Shown: piece by piece, positions 1 through 9,600 of the stretch
Numbering within the stretch: the stretch's first letter is position 1
Layout of the letters: the number at the start of each line of letters is the position of its first letter
Source of the DNA: Nemertoderma westbladi
Lineage: Eukaryota; Xenacoelomorpha; Nemertodermatida; Nemertodermatidae
Direction of reading: 5' to 3'
Length of the DNA: 20,918 nucleotides
Assembly (NCBI GenBank): GCA_032718475.1
Contig: JAUCBJ010005979.1
Span: 1-20,918, forward strand
Made by a program: the position numbers and the translations under genes
Notes under the pieces: generated by a model
Database searches by the model: none
What the model saw: only the letters and a program-made list of their open reading frames with translations
Told to the model about the DNA's origin: nothing

Positions 1-624
1 AGCCATCGTCATGGTAGCGACGCTGTTTTCAAGAGTATCGAGCTTTTACGTCACGGAATTACGGATTATGTCCTCTAAAGTACAAATACAGAAGAAATAG
101 CTTTTATGTCCGCTAAAACACCAGTACAGCAAGGACACGGCCTTTTTATGCCTGTTAAACCAACTACAGAGTATTTTACGGGAAAAATAAGGAAAAGTAA
201 CCAGACAATTCAGCAAAAGCTTTTACACTTGTCCACATGTTTCTTGTGTCTTAGACCAGGACATTTGCAACGCAAGTATAGACTAATAAACGAGAAAACG
301 TGTCCGGTGTATCAAAGCTTCCATCACCCCTTGCTACACCTAGAACAAGCCCCGAAAGGAGAAATAAACCAACGTGTACATTTCACCGATTGTGAGAGAG
401 ACTCGTCCGATGAAGGACCGGATGCATTCTATCCTGGAGAGTTTACAGATGACGATGAATGCTGTAACCATGTCAGTGTGTATGAAGCCTTTAGGGACCC
501 GCATCAGAAGATTGTCTCAAAATTGAGAACAATCCCAACACCCGGTCATTTCAGGATGCCGGAGTCAGAAAGTTTCCGGTGCTCCAAGTCCGGCTCCACG
601 CAGGAAGTAGTAGCGTTGTTGTAA
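1..624 (+). pseudogene. gag C-terminal part with decayed zinc knuckles (BEL/Pao copy 1)
   Basis: The open stretch from ATG 106 runs 172 codons. The same frame also reads plausibly to the left edge, interrupted by TAA near 91, so the true start is outside the window. Gag binds and packages the element RNA. A zinc-knuckle motif CFLCLRPGHLQRK begins at the Cys codon 238-240. The fourth ligand, at 277-279, is Tyr (TAT) instead of Cys. A second cluster, CPVY followed by HH at 301-321, also has Tyr (TAT, 310-312) where related gags have Cys. Both are single G-to-A changes from TGT and should abolish zinc binding. The sequence then becomes acidic and serine-rich. Its last part overlaps the protease frame, which lies -1 relative to it. 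The family assignment rests on the context as much as on these motifs. Confidence 0.75.
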
Positions 625-1785
625 ATGCCTTAATGGACACAGGAAGTACGGGCACCTTCACAGATGCAGAGTTAGCAGAATCCTTGTTCGCCAGGGAACA
701 GGGCCATGACATGAAACTAACATTATCTGGGATAATGAAACGTTGGCAATCTACCATTGAGACAAGGTACTAGAAGGCATCCCTATCCACCCCGCAAGAT
801 ACCAGTGGTCTGGACAGGGTCTCTAACATCAAGATGGTCGTCATCCGGAATTTTGCCAAAAGTCAGGCCAAGGCCTACGACTGGGATGATGACACCCTTC
901 TATGTAATCATAACATTCCCCGTTTCACCCCAGACTACCCAGGCTACTACCCAGGCCAAAATGTACCCGAGGCCTTAGAAATTCTGGAGAAACGACTCAG
1001 ACATCCAGAACCAATGTCAGCCTAGGCCTGTCGGACGAGAGTGGGATGGTTCTGTACTGCGCCTTCCTGGAAAACTCTATTAGAACAAAAAGGACCGACA
1101 AATACAGACACTGACACTTGCAAATTAGTGACCTACCACTGCAATGAGATCATAGAGACCGAAGAGGACATATTGACTATCCCTGACCAAACTGACAGTG
1201 ATAGTGACGCATCCCTGTCCTCAGACCAAGACTGTTTCCTTACTAGGTACAGTGAACCCGACATCGTGTCCCCAATGACCGACCAAGAATTGCTTAACAC
1301 CCAGTTGCAGTTGTATAATTTACTGCACGCACCTCCCGACCTGCAGCAAGAACTGAGCAAGCTCGAGGAAGCCAGGCGTCTCTTATAACTAGAAGAGCAT
1401 ACCGTCACCTGGATGCAGCAGGAAATACTTGAGCAAAACTCCAATCACCAGGCATTGTCAGTAGAAGAGGAGTGAGCAAAACAGATTCAGCGAACCACAA
1501 CTAGGTTTTTACCGGAACAAGGCAAATACGAAGTGGGGCTTCTCTGGCGGTCCCCCCAACCCAAACTATTTAATAACGAGACGCTTGCGCATAAACGCAT
1601 TTTACAGCTTGAAAGACATCTCATCGCCAACTCGACAGCTCATGAGTTGTACAATGAGCAAATGGCTAAATTCATAAGCAGGGGATATGCGGAACTGTTC
1701 CCACCAGACACCCCCAAGACTGACCGGACATACTACCTTACTCACCATTACGTCGAACGGGAAGACAAACCAGGACGTATAGGGT
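547..1785 (+). pseudogene. pol fragment: aspartic protease, linker and RT N-terminal region (copy 1)
   Basis: One frame carries this whole segment, with stops near 771 (TAG), 1023 (TAG), 1386 (TAA) and 1476 (TGA). The protease active site DTGS is at 636-647, preceded by a hydrophobic NALM strand as in retropepsins. It would have cut the Gag-Pol polyprotein. After about 250 codons of acidic, serine- and glutamate-rich linker, the segment 1530-1785 matches the conserved stretch before the RT fingers in BEL/Pao pol: EVGLLWRSP, then a charged helix, YNEQMAKF, GYAELFP, TDRTYYL and KPGRI. The frame breaks at about 1785 by loss or gain of one or two bases just before the VVFDGSAKYQGQ motif, which continues in the next frame. 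The copy cannot be translated as one protein. Confidence 0.8.
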
Positions 1786-2551
1786 AGTGTTCGATGGTTC
1801 GGCTAAGTACCAAGGACAATCCCTTAATTCGGAACTACCGAATTACGGAGCAGCCGTATATGCTACCATCATTGCTAAGAACGTGTTGGCACAGACAGAC
1901 TATACAGTAGTACGGACAGATTACTGGACAGACGCTGCGTTAGTTTTAGAATATCTGACCAACACGACATGCCAATTCAGCGTGTATGTGACAAACTGTG
2001 TAGCGCGGATCCTAAAGGACACTGATATCAAACAGTGGAGACACTGCCCTGGATTGTTAAATCCAGCCGACATTGCTTCTCGCTGAGCCACCCCTCAGGA
2101 ACTGATAGATACTAAGTGTTGGTTGCAAGGACCTGCCTTTTTGCAAGGCCCCGAAGATAGTTGGCCAATAAATTTAACACCTGCGGAGATAAGACAGCAA
2201 GCTAGCACCAAGACAGCAGCAAGTGCGGAAATCGCTAAGTCTAAGAACAAAGCGTCCAAATCGAAGCTATTCAAAAACATCGACATATCTTCACTGCATG
2301 TGAGCGAGACTGTGAATCCACAGAGCACCCCAGATAGTGAAGCCCTCATTACCCTCTCCTTTCCCGACTTGACTGACGGTCTTTCACCACTTATTAGCAG
2401 GGCCATGGATCACTATAGTTCCTGGCATAAACTTTGTTGTGCTGTTACCATACTGAAGCGTTACGTGTACTACCACTGTAATAAAAACAAAATCACACAA
2501 GATAGATTATTGGAGCATAAAGTCGACTATACCAATCAGCAGCTACTCTGA
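1786..2551 (+). pseudogene. pol fragment: RT start fused by deletion to RNase H end, plus RNase H-integrase linker (copy 1)
   Basis: The frame starts with FDGSAKYQGQSLN, the first RT block, and after SLNSEL jumps straight to NYGAAVYATI, which is RNase H sequence. The RT palm, including the YVDD box, and the first RNase H aspartate are absent. In the second element of this window the same two points lie about 0.9 kb apart, so the deletion is of that order. The rest of RNase H is recognisable: YWTDAALVLEYL (Asp at 1931-1933), the VTNCVARI strand and NPADIASR just before a TGA at 2084-2086. Past this stop the frame stays open to 2551 (about 142 codons) and corresponds to the charged linker between RNase H and integrase in BEL/Pao pol. 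No enzyme activity is possible. Confidence 0.8.
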
Positions 2552-2560
2552 CTATGCAAA

Positions 2561-3961
2561 ATGCAAGAAAAGGCTCCGACGTACGAATATCACCTTAAGC
2601 ACCCCGCTACACAGTCGAACGATAAATTATCCAGTGTAATGTTCGAAGGCCTAATCAGAGTGGGAGGTAGACTCACAAACGCTCCCATTTCCCACGACAC
2701 GATATTTCCCATTATTATCTATGATCCCGCCATACAACGAAAGATAATACAGGATGTGCACAATCAGTTGTTGCATGCCGGGAGAGAACACATACTTAGT
2801 GAAGTAATGCACTAGGTATTACTTTGTAAAACCCAGGAAAGCCTTAAATAAAGTTCTGCGTAGCTGTTTACCCTGTAAGAAACTGTATTGCTAACCCATA
2901 ACTCAGTTAGAAGCTCCCTTACCTAAGGAATGCTTTAGCTGCTACGAGCCCCCCTTCACACACACGGGTGTAGACTTATTTGGACCAATAGAAGTCAAGA
3001 GGGCTCGAACCATGGTTAAAAGATGGTGCGTTATCTTCGTTTGCATGACATGCCGCGCCGTACAGCTGGACATGGTTAATGACATCTCTAGGAACAGCTT
3101 TATCCTGTGCTTACGTAGACAAATTACTGGATAGGGCACCAGCAATACAATGAAGTCAGATAAGGGGACTAACTTTATAGGGGCAAACAACGAGATAACA
3201 CGCTCTATAGAACAGTGGAACAAGGATCAAGTTGATGAACTGTTGAAGGTTTCTGCTTCCAGCTGGACCTTTAATGCCGCAAATGCACCCTGGTAGGGCG
3301 GGAGCTGGGAAAGATTGATTCGTAGCATAAAGGTAGCTTTCCACCATATACTACCCTGCAAGGCTTACCTTTATCAGATGAGATACTCCGTACTATCTTA
3401 GAGGAAGTCACTGCTTACCTGAATAGTCGACCCCTCATGCCCGTTTCAGCCAGCACCAAAGCGCTAGAGGCCCTCACACCAGCCCAATTTCTGATGAAAA
3501 AGAAAGTAGTGTTGTTACCAGTCTCAAAACCCGAGGACGGTGACGAGTTATTGCAACAGACCTGGAAGATTACTCAACTGCTGTCAAGCCGATTCGCAAA
3601 CCACTTTGAGCGATTTTATCTTCCCAGCATACAACTCAGGAACAAATGGTTTTCCGTGAAAGACAACGCCAGAGTAGGAGACATGGTATTAGTATTGGAT
3701 CCTGATCTCCCGCGGAAATATTGGCAGACAGCGCGCATAGTAGAAACACACGTCAGCGCGCATGGCCTGGTAAGATCAGTGGATCTAGTAGTGCTGAGGG
3801 AAAAGAGCAAGCTAAAGTTCGTCCCCCAGAGACTCAACCGTCCTATAGGCCGCCTCTGCCTGCTAGAAATGGCACGTGAAGAATCTGGCAACTATGGCAA
3901 GCAAGAAGTCAAGCCAACAGACTTGACATATTTTTTATTCCAAGTTCTTGAAACGACTTGA
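2561..3961 (+). pseudogene. pol fragment: integrase and C-terminal integrase-associated domain (copy 1)
   Basis: Integrase inserts the cDNA into the genome. The H2C2 zinc domain has His at 2759-2761 and 2774-2776 and Cys at 2865-2867 and 2874-2876. A one-base frame change at about 2813 separates the two halves. The DDE core follows in the next frame: GVDLFGP (Asp 2973-2975), SDKGTNF (Asp 3159-3161; Lys where SDNG is usual) and a TAG at 3294 just before GGSWERL (Glu 3309-3311). Another frame change near 3345 leads to LNSRPLMP and the roughly 170-codon C-terminal domain 3437-3961. That domain contains TPAQFL, a W/K-rich helical part, the DMVLVLD strand and a closing GRLCLLE. This domain pattern (DUF5641-like) is known from BEL/Pao pol. 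The last 30 or so codons after CLLE run into repeat DNA and are probably not original coding sequence. Confidence 0.85.
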
Positions 3962-3987
3962 AACTTGAAACTTGAAAGAACTTGAAA
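3947..3987 (+). repeat. CTTGAAA short tandem array at the end of copy 1
   Basis: Five CTTGAAA units lie in 41 bases, some separated by short CGA or GAA spacers. The array begins inside the last codons of the integrase reading frame. The related palindrome CTTGAAACTTCAAG occurs at 4745-4758, so the motif may mark sequence belonging to the element's 3' LTR, but I found no second LTR copy to test that. Confidence 0.7.
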
Positions 3988-4191
3988 CGTTCGAGTGCGC
4001 TGCATATCACAGTCATGCGTGGGAACGGGTTATGTTGCATCGTTAACCACTGACCCCATACGTTTTTAAAAATATGCCATATATTCAGTTTGACAGGCAA
4101 ACGTAATTTATTCTTACATTGCTTACGTCCCCAAATAACAATACTAGTTCTAGAACAATTGCGAATAAAATGACATAAACAATAGGACTGT

Positions 4192-4331
4192 GGGATGTTT
4201 CATGATAAACTGTTTTATACACAGTGCATGAAACTTGATCCTATGAAACATGATTCTAGAACATTCTAGAATACTATTAAGAAAAGTGGGAGGTTTCATG
4301 ATAAGTCGTTATACACACGATGCATGAAACC
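4192..4331 (+). repeat. Diverged 96-bp direct repeat containing a GTTTCAT...ATGAAAC hairpin
   Basis: A block starting GGGATGTTTCATGATAA at 4192 is repeated, with substitutions, as GGGAGGTTTCATGATAA at 4288, an offset of 96 bases. The similarity continues through TATACACA and GCATGAAAC. In each copy GTTTCAT pairs with ATGAAAC about 25 bases downstream, so each could form a hairpin. The first copy is followed by the double TTCTAGAA site and the second is not. It may be part of an LTR or a small non-autonomous element. Confidence 0.6.
4254..4271. promoter_or_regulatory. Four-unit heat-shock-element-like palindrome
   Basis: Seen: TTC-ta-GAA-ca-TTC-ta-GAA, four alternating TTC/GAA units in exact 5-base phase. 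This is the consensus layout for heat-shock factor binding in eukaryotes, where three units usually suffice. The same TTCTAGAA core occurs eleven more times between 4148 and 9532, so a repeat-family origin is as likely as a functional promoter element. No gene starts nearby on either strand. Confidence 0.4.
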
Positions 4332-5449
4332 TGAGCAACATGTTGTGACGACGCATGTATGTCTTGACAACATGTTGTGAGAAGTCTTTAGTACATGACG
4401 CGCAGCCAACCAAATCCCGTAATAATTGTATGATGACGGTGATAATACAATTGAATGCGGAATCCATATCCTTTATTTCGGTTAATCCAAACTCTGGGTA
4501 AATTCTGGAGACGGCCCACCACTTCTTGTATAACCCGAGTACATAAGGGAGTAACAAATTAAATTAAAATAAACTACATTAGTGATGATAAGTCGGTCAT
4601 TATTAAACATGACGCATGACAATAACAAACCTTGGTTTTGCTGTATTATGACAGCCCAATAATACATGAATGCAGAGTCTTAAATACTACTCATGCTTCT
4701 TGTCAATCGCCAGAGTACAGTAAGAGATGTCTATTATTAGTTGGCTTGAAACTTCAAGAACCAACATAGCTTGATATTGATTAATACAATATCATATTCA
4801 TATAAATCCATTCAAGTCACTGTAATAATAAGCCTTACGGGAACGGTCGCGGTCCACTTAGTGGCTCTCTCCCAAGTGATGAGTAAACCTAGTTTAAGTC
4901 ACTAGATCGCGTAAATCTATATTTATATTATCCATTAATGGTTTAATACCACCAACCCTTTAATCACGACATTAATACGACAATAGTATAAACACCGATA
5001 CTATACAGACAAACACCACAACCAAGTAAATAAATTAAATAATACAACCAACAAAGACGTAATAATATCACAGTAGACCCAGATCTGTGTGAATGAGCAA
5101 TACCCTATTCTACCGCTATATTTACCGAATATTGATCCTTGATAAATTAATAGCAAATTTAAAACATTGGGACGCTGGTGTGTCGCTCGCGCAACCTTTC
5201 TAGAGTTTTATCGTATATTTTTCCTAAAATTAATACCTTGAAATTTATTTACTAAGTATCCATATATTTAAAATCATTCATTTAAAATATCAACATTCAG
5301 GAAATAGTAGGTTGTTTTGTAACGGAATTTGTGCGTGTTATGGCATTGGGTGTGTTAGTTTGCATGATAGTACAAATAACAGCTATTCTCTGTGTGTTTA
5401 CTGTAGCGAACCGAAACCCTATTGCAGACTAATTTCAGTTGTACTACAA

Positions 5450-5650
5450 CAGTCGATACAACCCCCGATTGACAGCCCTTGGAGTGTCCGGTCTCGAGCT
5501 TCCCCTGCGCGTTAGCCGCTTGTCTTCCACCCGTTCTTCCACATCTGTTGGCTAGGGAGTAGACATAATGGCGCTAACGTGGCCAGGGGCGGCTTGGGTC
5601 CATGTTGGGCTGGGGATACAGGGCGGCTCAGCATTGCAGGTCCTATACGA
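5450..5650 (+). promoter_or_regulatory. GC-rich segment just upstream of the unknown gene; possible promoter or 5' untranslated region
   Basis: About 200 bases that are clearly richer in G+C and CpG than the AT-rich DNA on their left, with an inverted CCAAT-like GATTGAC near 5466 and ATAATGGCGCTAACG around 5567. An ATG at 5569 opens only a 32-codon frame. The segment ends about 90 bases before the ATG at 5736. A promoter role is inferred from composition and position only. It could equally be the left edge of an inserted segment. Confidence 0.25.
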
Positions 5651-5735
5651 ACTCAAGTTATTATAACAATTATATCGACTCATTGGTTTGCTTTTGTTGA
5701 ATTATTAATATATTTACACATTGTTGATAACAATT

Positions 5736-7859
5736 ATGGATACTTCTAATGACGACTCAATAGATAATCTCGATACACAGCGACAACGACTCTCGGAGGA
5801 ATATAACCGGAGTATGAGAAACATTTATGGATTTCCGTCGCCTCATCCACTGGAACTTGGATGTAGCCTACCTTGAAGATGATATGAGATATGTCGAACA
5901 AACACAAATATACGTGACACGCCTAGTTATGAATTTATAAGAATAGCTCGTGGAGAACCCGGTTCATTGGATACTTCATGGACACCAGTAGAACTGACCA
6001 CCGAAGTGGCTAATGCTGAATGGTTACATACAGTCAATGCTATCCACAGTTACGGCGTTATGATCTACGATAACGAAGGCTCAGCACCGGATCCAGAGCT
6101 CGGTTCAACTCGGTTGATTCATATCCGCGGCCTCACTGGAGCCACGCACGTTTTTACGCGTACTTATCGTGATACCAACAGTGTTTTCCCAGCCTTGACC
6201 ATGTATCAACGCCGCGCGAGACATCAACAGTTTGTTAAAGCAGAGGCTTGGACATTCTCTTAGACGAATCAATTTATAAACTCGGTTCAGCCATATATCG
6301 GGATTTGACAGACAATTTCCCGATCATCCACAACATACCCTATCCCTTTGTCGACACCCTTCCTTGGGTGCAATCCCGCGGCTTCTTCCGGGTCATGTAT
6401 CAATGTAACGCTAACGATACATATAGCAGAGTTGACTGTACTTCCTCTGGCCACATCGCATTTCAAGAGTATGGTTTAAACTTCAAAGAGACCAATCGCG
6501 AGACGTATTCCAAGGTCTATGGTGATTCATATTCGCCTTATTACTTTAAAGGACCACTTACCGCCCCTGGCGCTGTATATAGCTTCATGAGCGTCCCTTT
6601 GTGCCCCTTGTTAGCGATATACCTCATATTCGAAAACCAAGCGTTATCAGGATGGCTTGCGGATGTCTGTAGCCGTATGCTGAGAGCGCACCCGTTGTTG
6701 TTGGGAACACAACTTGCCAAACTCGATGAACTTGGTAAATTCCTGAACTGAATGCTTTCGGCGTTTCCTAACCCCATTTGCCAACATTCACTGTCAGTTT
6801 CGTGTGAAGTTACTGTCTCAGCAAGAGCTACGTCGCTCCGCAGTGGATGAGCTAGCCAGTGGCGGCTTTGCCATATTCAGAGACGTATGTATTTCCAATC
6901 TCCATCAATCGGTGATCGAGAGACCCATTATCAAACCTGGTTTCTCAGTTGGACAAATACAGACTGACGTTATGGACGTCCCCGACCAAGCGGAGGAACC
7001 AATCCACCTAGAAGCGACCTCAGTAGCCACCACTACTGTCGTGCTCACCCCGGACAACGAGTCCACCTGGATTGACTGGTATCGCGGGACCGAGCAGCTC
7101 ACAGTTCGAGGTTTCCGTTATGTGTATTTTCACAAACATGTCCGTTGTGCGCATTGTGGTCTTTGCATACACAAGGCTCCCACACAACCTGGAGTTCTTT
7201 GTGAGCGCCTCACTGATAGTCATATCAAACTTGATTGTCCGTACTGCCTTATTAACGACGATCACATCTTCTTCTCCTGTTTGGCTTTGCCACCAAGTAC
7301 GAGCGTTGCCAACTTATGAAACAAGTGTCACACAATGTATCCGATTGTGGGAAGGATGCGCAGATCTCAACGCGATTACCATATCCCGATACGCCGTAGC
7401 AAAAGCTCACCTCAGTGTATACGCAGTTGGCCCCTTCACCTGCGCAAAAGATGTTCGGCATGCTTGGCTACCGAGTTACAAGCTCCTCAACTGTGTAGCT
7501 TCTTGCTCGAACACCCGCTTCATCCGACGCTTCCTTCGCAAGATACATCCATAGTGCGCGATGTCTTCAGCGAACACACTCAACGTGAAAGGGCTGTGCC
7601 TCCGAGAATTTTCCTCGGCAAGCAACCCCCATTTGGTGTTGTTACCCAAACTCTCCCCTGCGGACCAGTGCAGGCTGCTGTGTGAAAGGGCTTAGCTGCT
7701 CATCCGGGATTAGAGATCCGTCGACCAGCTGTCGACTCGGGCGCAATGAGACTGGTTGAATTCCTGTCCTTGCCTGGTACCTCCACCGGGACATACACCG
7801 ACCATCCCACTTCACCTACACCAGACGCTAATACTAGCTACATACTAAATACTAGCTAA
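5736..7859 (+). pseudogene. Unrecognised intronless protein gene of about 700 codons, frameshifted; CX2C-X26-CX2C segment
   Basis: I do not recognise this protein. From ATG 5736 the coding signal passes between frames: 5736 to about 5845, about 5845-5900 in another frame, about 5900-6263, 6248-6751, about 6757-7319, and then the same frame across TGA stops at 7317 and 7683 to TAA 7857. The abutting segments look like one protein broken by small indels and CGA-to-TGA-type changes. The N-terminal 45 codons are polar (Asp, Gln, Arg). The middle (6260-6750) is aromatic-rich, like a folded globular or capsid-type protein, without a signal peptide or clear membrane helices. Near 7146-7247 a Cys-x2-Cys pair (7146, 7155) is followed after 26 residues by another (7236, 7245), with a nearby His at 7221, which is zinc-ribbon-like. 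The spacing only loosely resembles a BIR domain. There are no introns, and GC is higher than in the flanks. An endogenous viral element or retrocopy is possible. After about 7320 the correct frame is least certain. Confidence 0.5.
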
Positions 7860-8024
7860 ATACTAGCTAGTAAAAGAAAAACACTAGCTATATAGGCCTA
7901 CCATTGAAAATATATACTAAGGTTCTAGAATATTCACCAATATTAAAAAACACTAAAAAAAACAATATTATTTTTTTTTTCAAGAATAAGATATACTAGC
8001 TAGTAAAAAAACACTAGCTAACAT
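7831..8024. repeat. CTAGCTA-rich array
   Basis: ACTAGCTA and close variants recur at about 7833, 7850, 7861, 7880, 7994 and 8013, starting at the very end of the unknown gene. CTAGCTAG is its own reverse complement, so the array can pair with itself. Further single copies occur near 8570, 9170, 9262, 9424 and 9450. It marks the abrupt change from the gene island to AT-rich repeat DNA. Confidence 0.6.
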
Positions 8025-9532
8025 AAAAAATATCGGCACTACTGAACTTTAGGGCCCAAAAATTGATTGGAACTAAACAAATATTATTGCAAAGGAGATT
8101 CAGTTGATGGTATATTTTTTAGCATCATACGTTTTTTAATACTCAACTGCATTTTATTAAATAATTGATTTCTAGAATATACTTTAATTAAATAACTTTT
8201 GAAGAATAATTGTAACAATATATATTCTAGAATGTCTATTTTAGTATAATTAAAACTAAACAAATTAGTACCGCTAGTAAGTTACTGCATGTACTGATCT
8301 GACAGTGATACAGAATGATTACTCAGCAGTTATTATTCCCCGGGAAAGAATAACTCAGCAATAGAACTCTATGTTAATTTAGTTATTCCCCATTACAAAC
8401 TGTTTAAAATAACAATACAATGGTGGGCTATGTAAAAAAATATCCGAATTCGCCCTAGGGAAAATAACCAGTTATTAATCCTATCCCGCTTTTGGTAGCT
8501 TAGTTACAGCCAATCAATTAGAATATAAAAATAAAATATAAATTATTCGCATATTAATAGGTTCCATCCACTAGCTACCATGGTTACAATTCACAACCAA
8601 TTTGTTTAGAACTTATTGCAGAGTTGTTGTCAGCAGATGATCCCGTAAGACAGCGACAGTAATGTACAGAGGCCTTGCATACGTGGATGGTATGTAGTAG
8701 GTATAGTAAATCTGGAACCGATTTTAAAGATTGAGACTGATAATATGAGGAGAGTTCTAGAAATTCACATTTGTTGCAATTCCTTCAATGATCAAATGTC
8801 CCTTTCATATTCAAGCAACTGAAATTTATGGTAGCTATATTTTAGATAAACATAGCTATTATTTTCGGCACTACTGGTTCCGTTCTCCTACTTTCCCCTA
8901 TAAATTTTTTATCGTAGCATTTGTTAATTTTTATATATAATTTCATTTTTTTATACTGTAGTTCCTTTTGAAAAAATATTATTCTAGAAGGAATACCGTT
9001 TTGACTAGAGTTCCTTATAGCACTATATTTTTAAAACAAATATCATTGTTACTATGTCAACTTTAAAGAGTTGTAGAACAAATGAAACATATTATATACT
9101 ATTCTAGAACATAAATAAAAAAAATATATTACTTTCTAGAACATATAGCTAATTTTTATTAATTTAAAAATAGCTAGTAAATTAAATATAATTGTATTTA
9201 AATGAATTTCTGAATACATGTAAATGAATATTGAAAATTTGTATATTGGTAACATATACCAGTAGCTAGTTTTTTTTAATTAAAATACAGTAGCTACCGG
9301 TAGTAGATTAAAAAAATGTATTTTTAAGTAAATTTCAAAATACATTTAAATGAATATTGAAAATTTCCAAACTACAGTACCAAACATTAATAAAAAAAAG
9401 TTTTTTATATTTTTTTAAAATTTCTAGCTATTTTAAAATTGAAAAATAACTAGCTATATGTTCTAGAACGTTATATTTTTAATTTTATTTATGTTCTAGA
9501 ATAGTGTATAATATTTATATTGTGTTCTAGAA
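7923..9532. repeat. Dispersed TTCTAGAA palindrome cluster
   Basis: Exact TTCTAGAA octamers are at 7923, 8170, 8225, 8755, 8982, 9102, 9134, 9461, 9494 and 9525, and outside this block at 4148, 4254 and 4264. That is 13 in 5.4 kb. I see none in either retroelement or to the right of 9532. The octamer is a perfect palindrome and contains two inverted heat-shock pentamers. It seems to be part of AT-rich repeat families flanking the unknown gene. Confidence 0.75.
8338..8390. repeat. Repeat related to 11710-11757
   Basis: CCCGGGAAAGAATAACTCAG followed by CAATAG and, further on, AGTTATT resembles 11710-11757 (CCGGGAAAATAACTCAATAA, then TAGTTATT). TTATTCCCCGGGAAAGAATAA here is itself a near palindrome. 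The two places probably hold remnants of one short interspersed repeat family. The second copy sits directly right of the long inverted repeat and its C-tract. Confidence 0.45.
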
Positions 9533-9600
9533 CTCTACAATGTTGCCATGGTATCCATGATTTATGGAATAAAAATGTAGTGCTACACGGATACGGAATA
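9005..9600. repeat. Imperfect inverted repeat, arms about 175 bp, centre near 9301
   Basis: Reading 9424-9600 backwards on the other strand gives the order of blocks in 9005-9178. In the outer part, ATATAGTGCTATAAGG pairs with the complement of a GTAGTGCTACACGG block. Next come a TGTAGAAC/GTTCTAGA block and ATTCTAGAAC (9101-9110) opposite GTTCTAGAAT (9493-9502). Then TTCTAGAACATATAGCT (9134-9150) lies opposite its near-complement around 9450-9468. Arms differ by substitutions and small gaps. Between the arms TGAATATTGAAAATTT is directly repeated at 9225 and 9351. It resembles an old foldback or MITE-like element; no target duplication was identified. Confidence 0.6.

Larger units (their letters stand above)
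1..3961 (+). mobile_element. Degraded BEL/Pao-type LTR retrotransposon, copy 1 (5' end outside window)
   Basis: Translations in shifting frames give, in order, a gag zinc-knuckle region, an aspartic protease with DTGS, the pre-RT segment, the last part of RNase H, an integrase H2C2 zinc domain, an integrase DDE core and the C-terminal integrase-associated domain. The order protease, RT, RNase H, integrase and wording such as KYQGQSLN and NPADIASR are typical of BEL/Pao. The copy is dead. I see frame changes near 550, 1785, 2813 and 3345, in-frame stops at about 771, 1023, 1476, 2084, 2894 and 3294, and a deletion of the RT core near 1836. No LTR pair was found, because the 5' end lies left of the window and the 3' end is not sharply defined. 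It is more decayed than the element at 12.4-20.7 kb and belongs to a different family within the group. Confidence 0.9.
3988..5450. other. AT-rich non-coding stretch
   Basis: Apart from the repeats listed separately (96-bp repeat, heat-shock-like palindrome, CTTGAAACTTCAAG palindrome at 4745-4758), I see no gene. Short open frames on both strands (for example 4309-4557 minus and 5312-5515 plus) have no recognisable motif and have the composition expected of chance. The stretch may include the 3' LTR and flank of the first retroelement. Confidence 0.5.

Noticed and set aside
4309-4667. Two overlapping minus-strand open frames.
   Set aside because: Short, no motif, AT-rich composition and overlap with repeat sequence; they look like chance frames.
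5312-5515. 67-codon Cys-rich plus-strand frame upstream of the unknown gene.
   Set aside because: It starts with TTG, the cysteines have no regular zinc spacing, and it crosses the composition change at 5450.
5450-7859. Malacoherpesvirus or totivirus origin of the unknown gene.
   Set aside because: Only the general look and the cysteine segment suggest a virus. No diagnostic motif was found, so no family is claimed.
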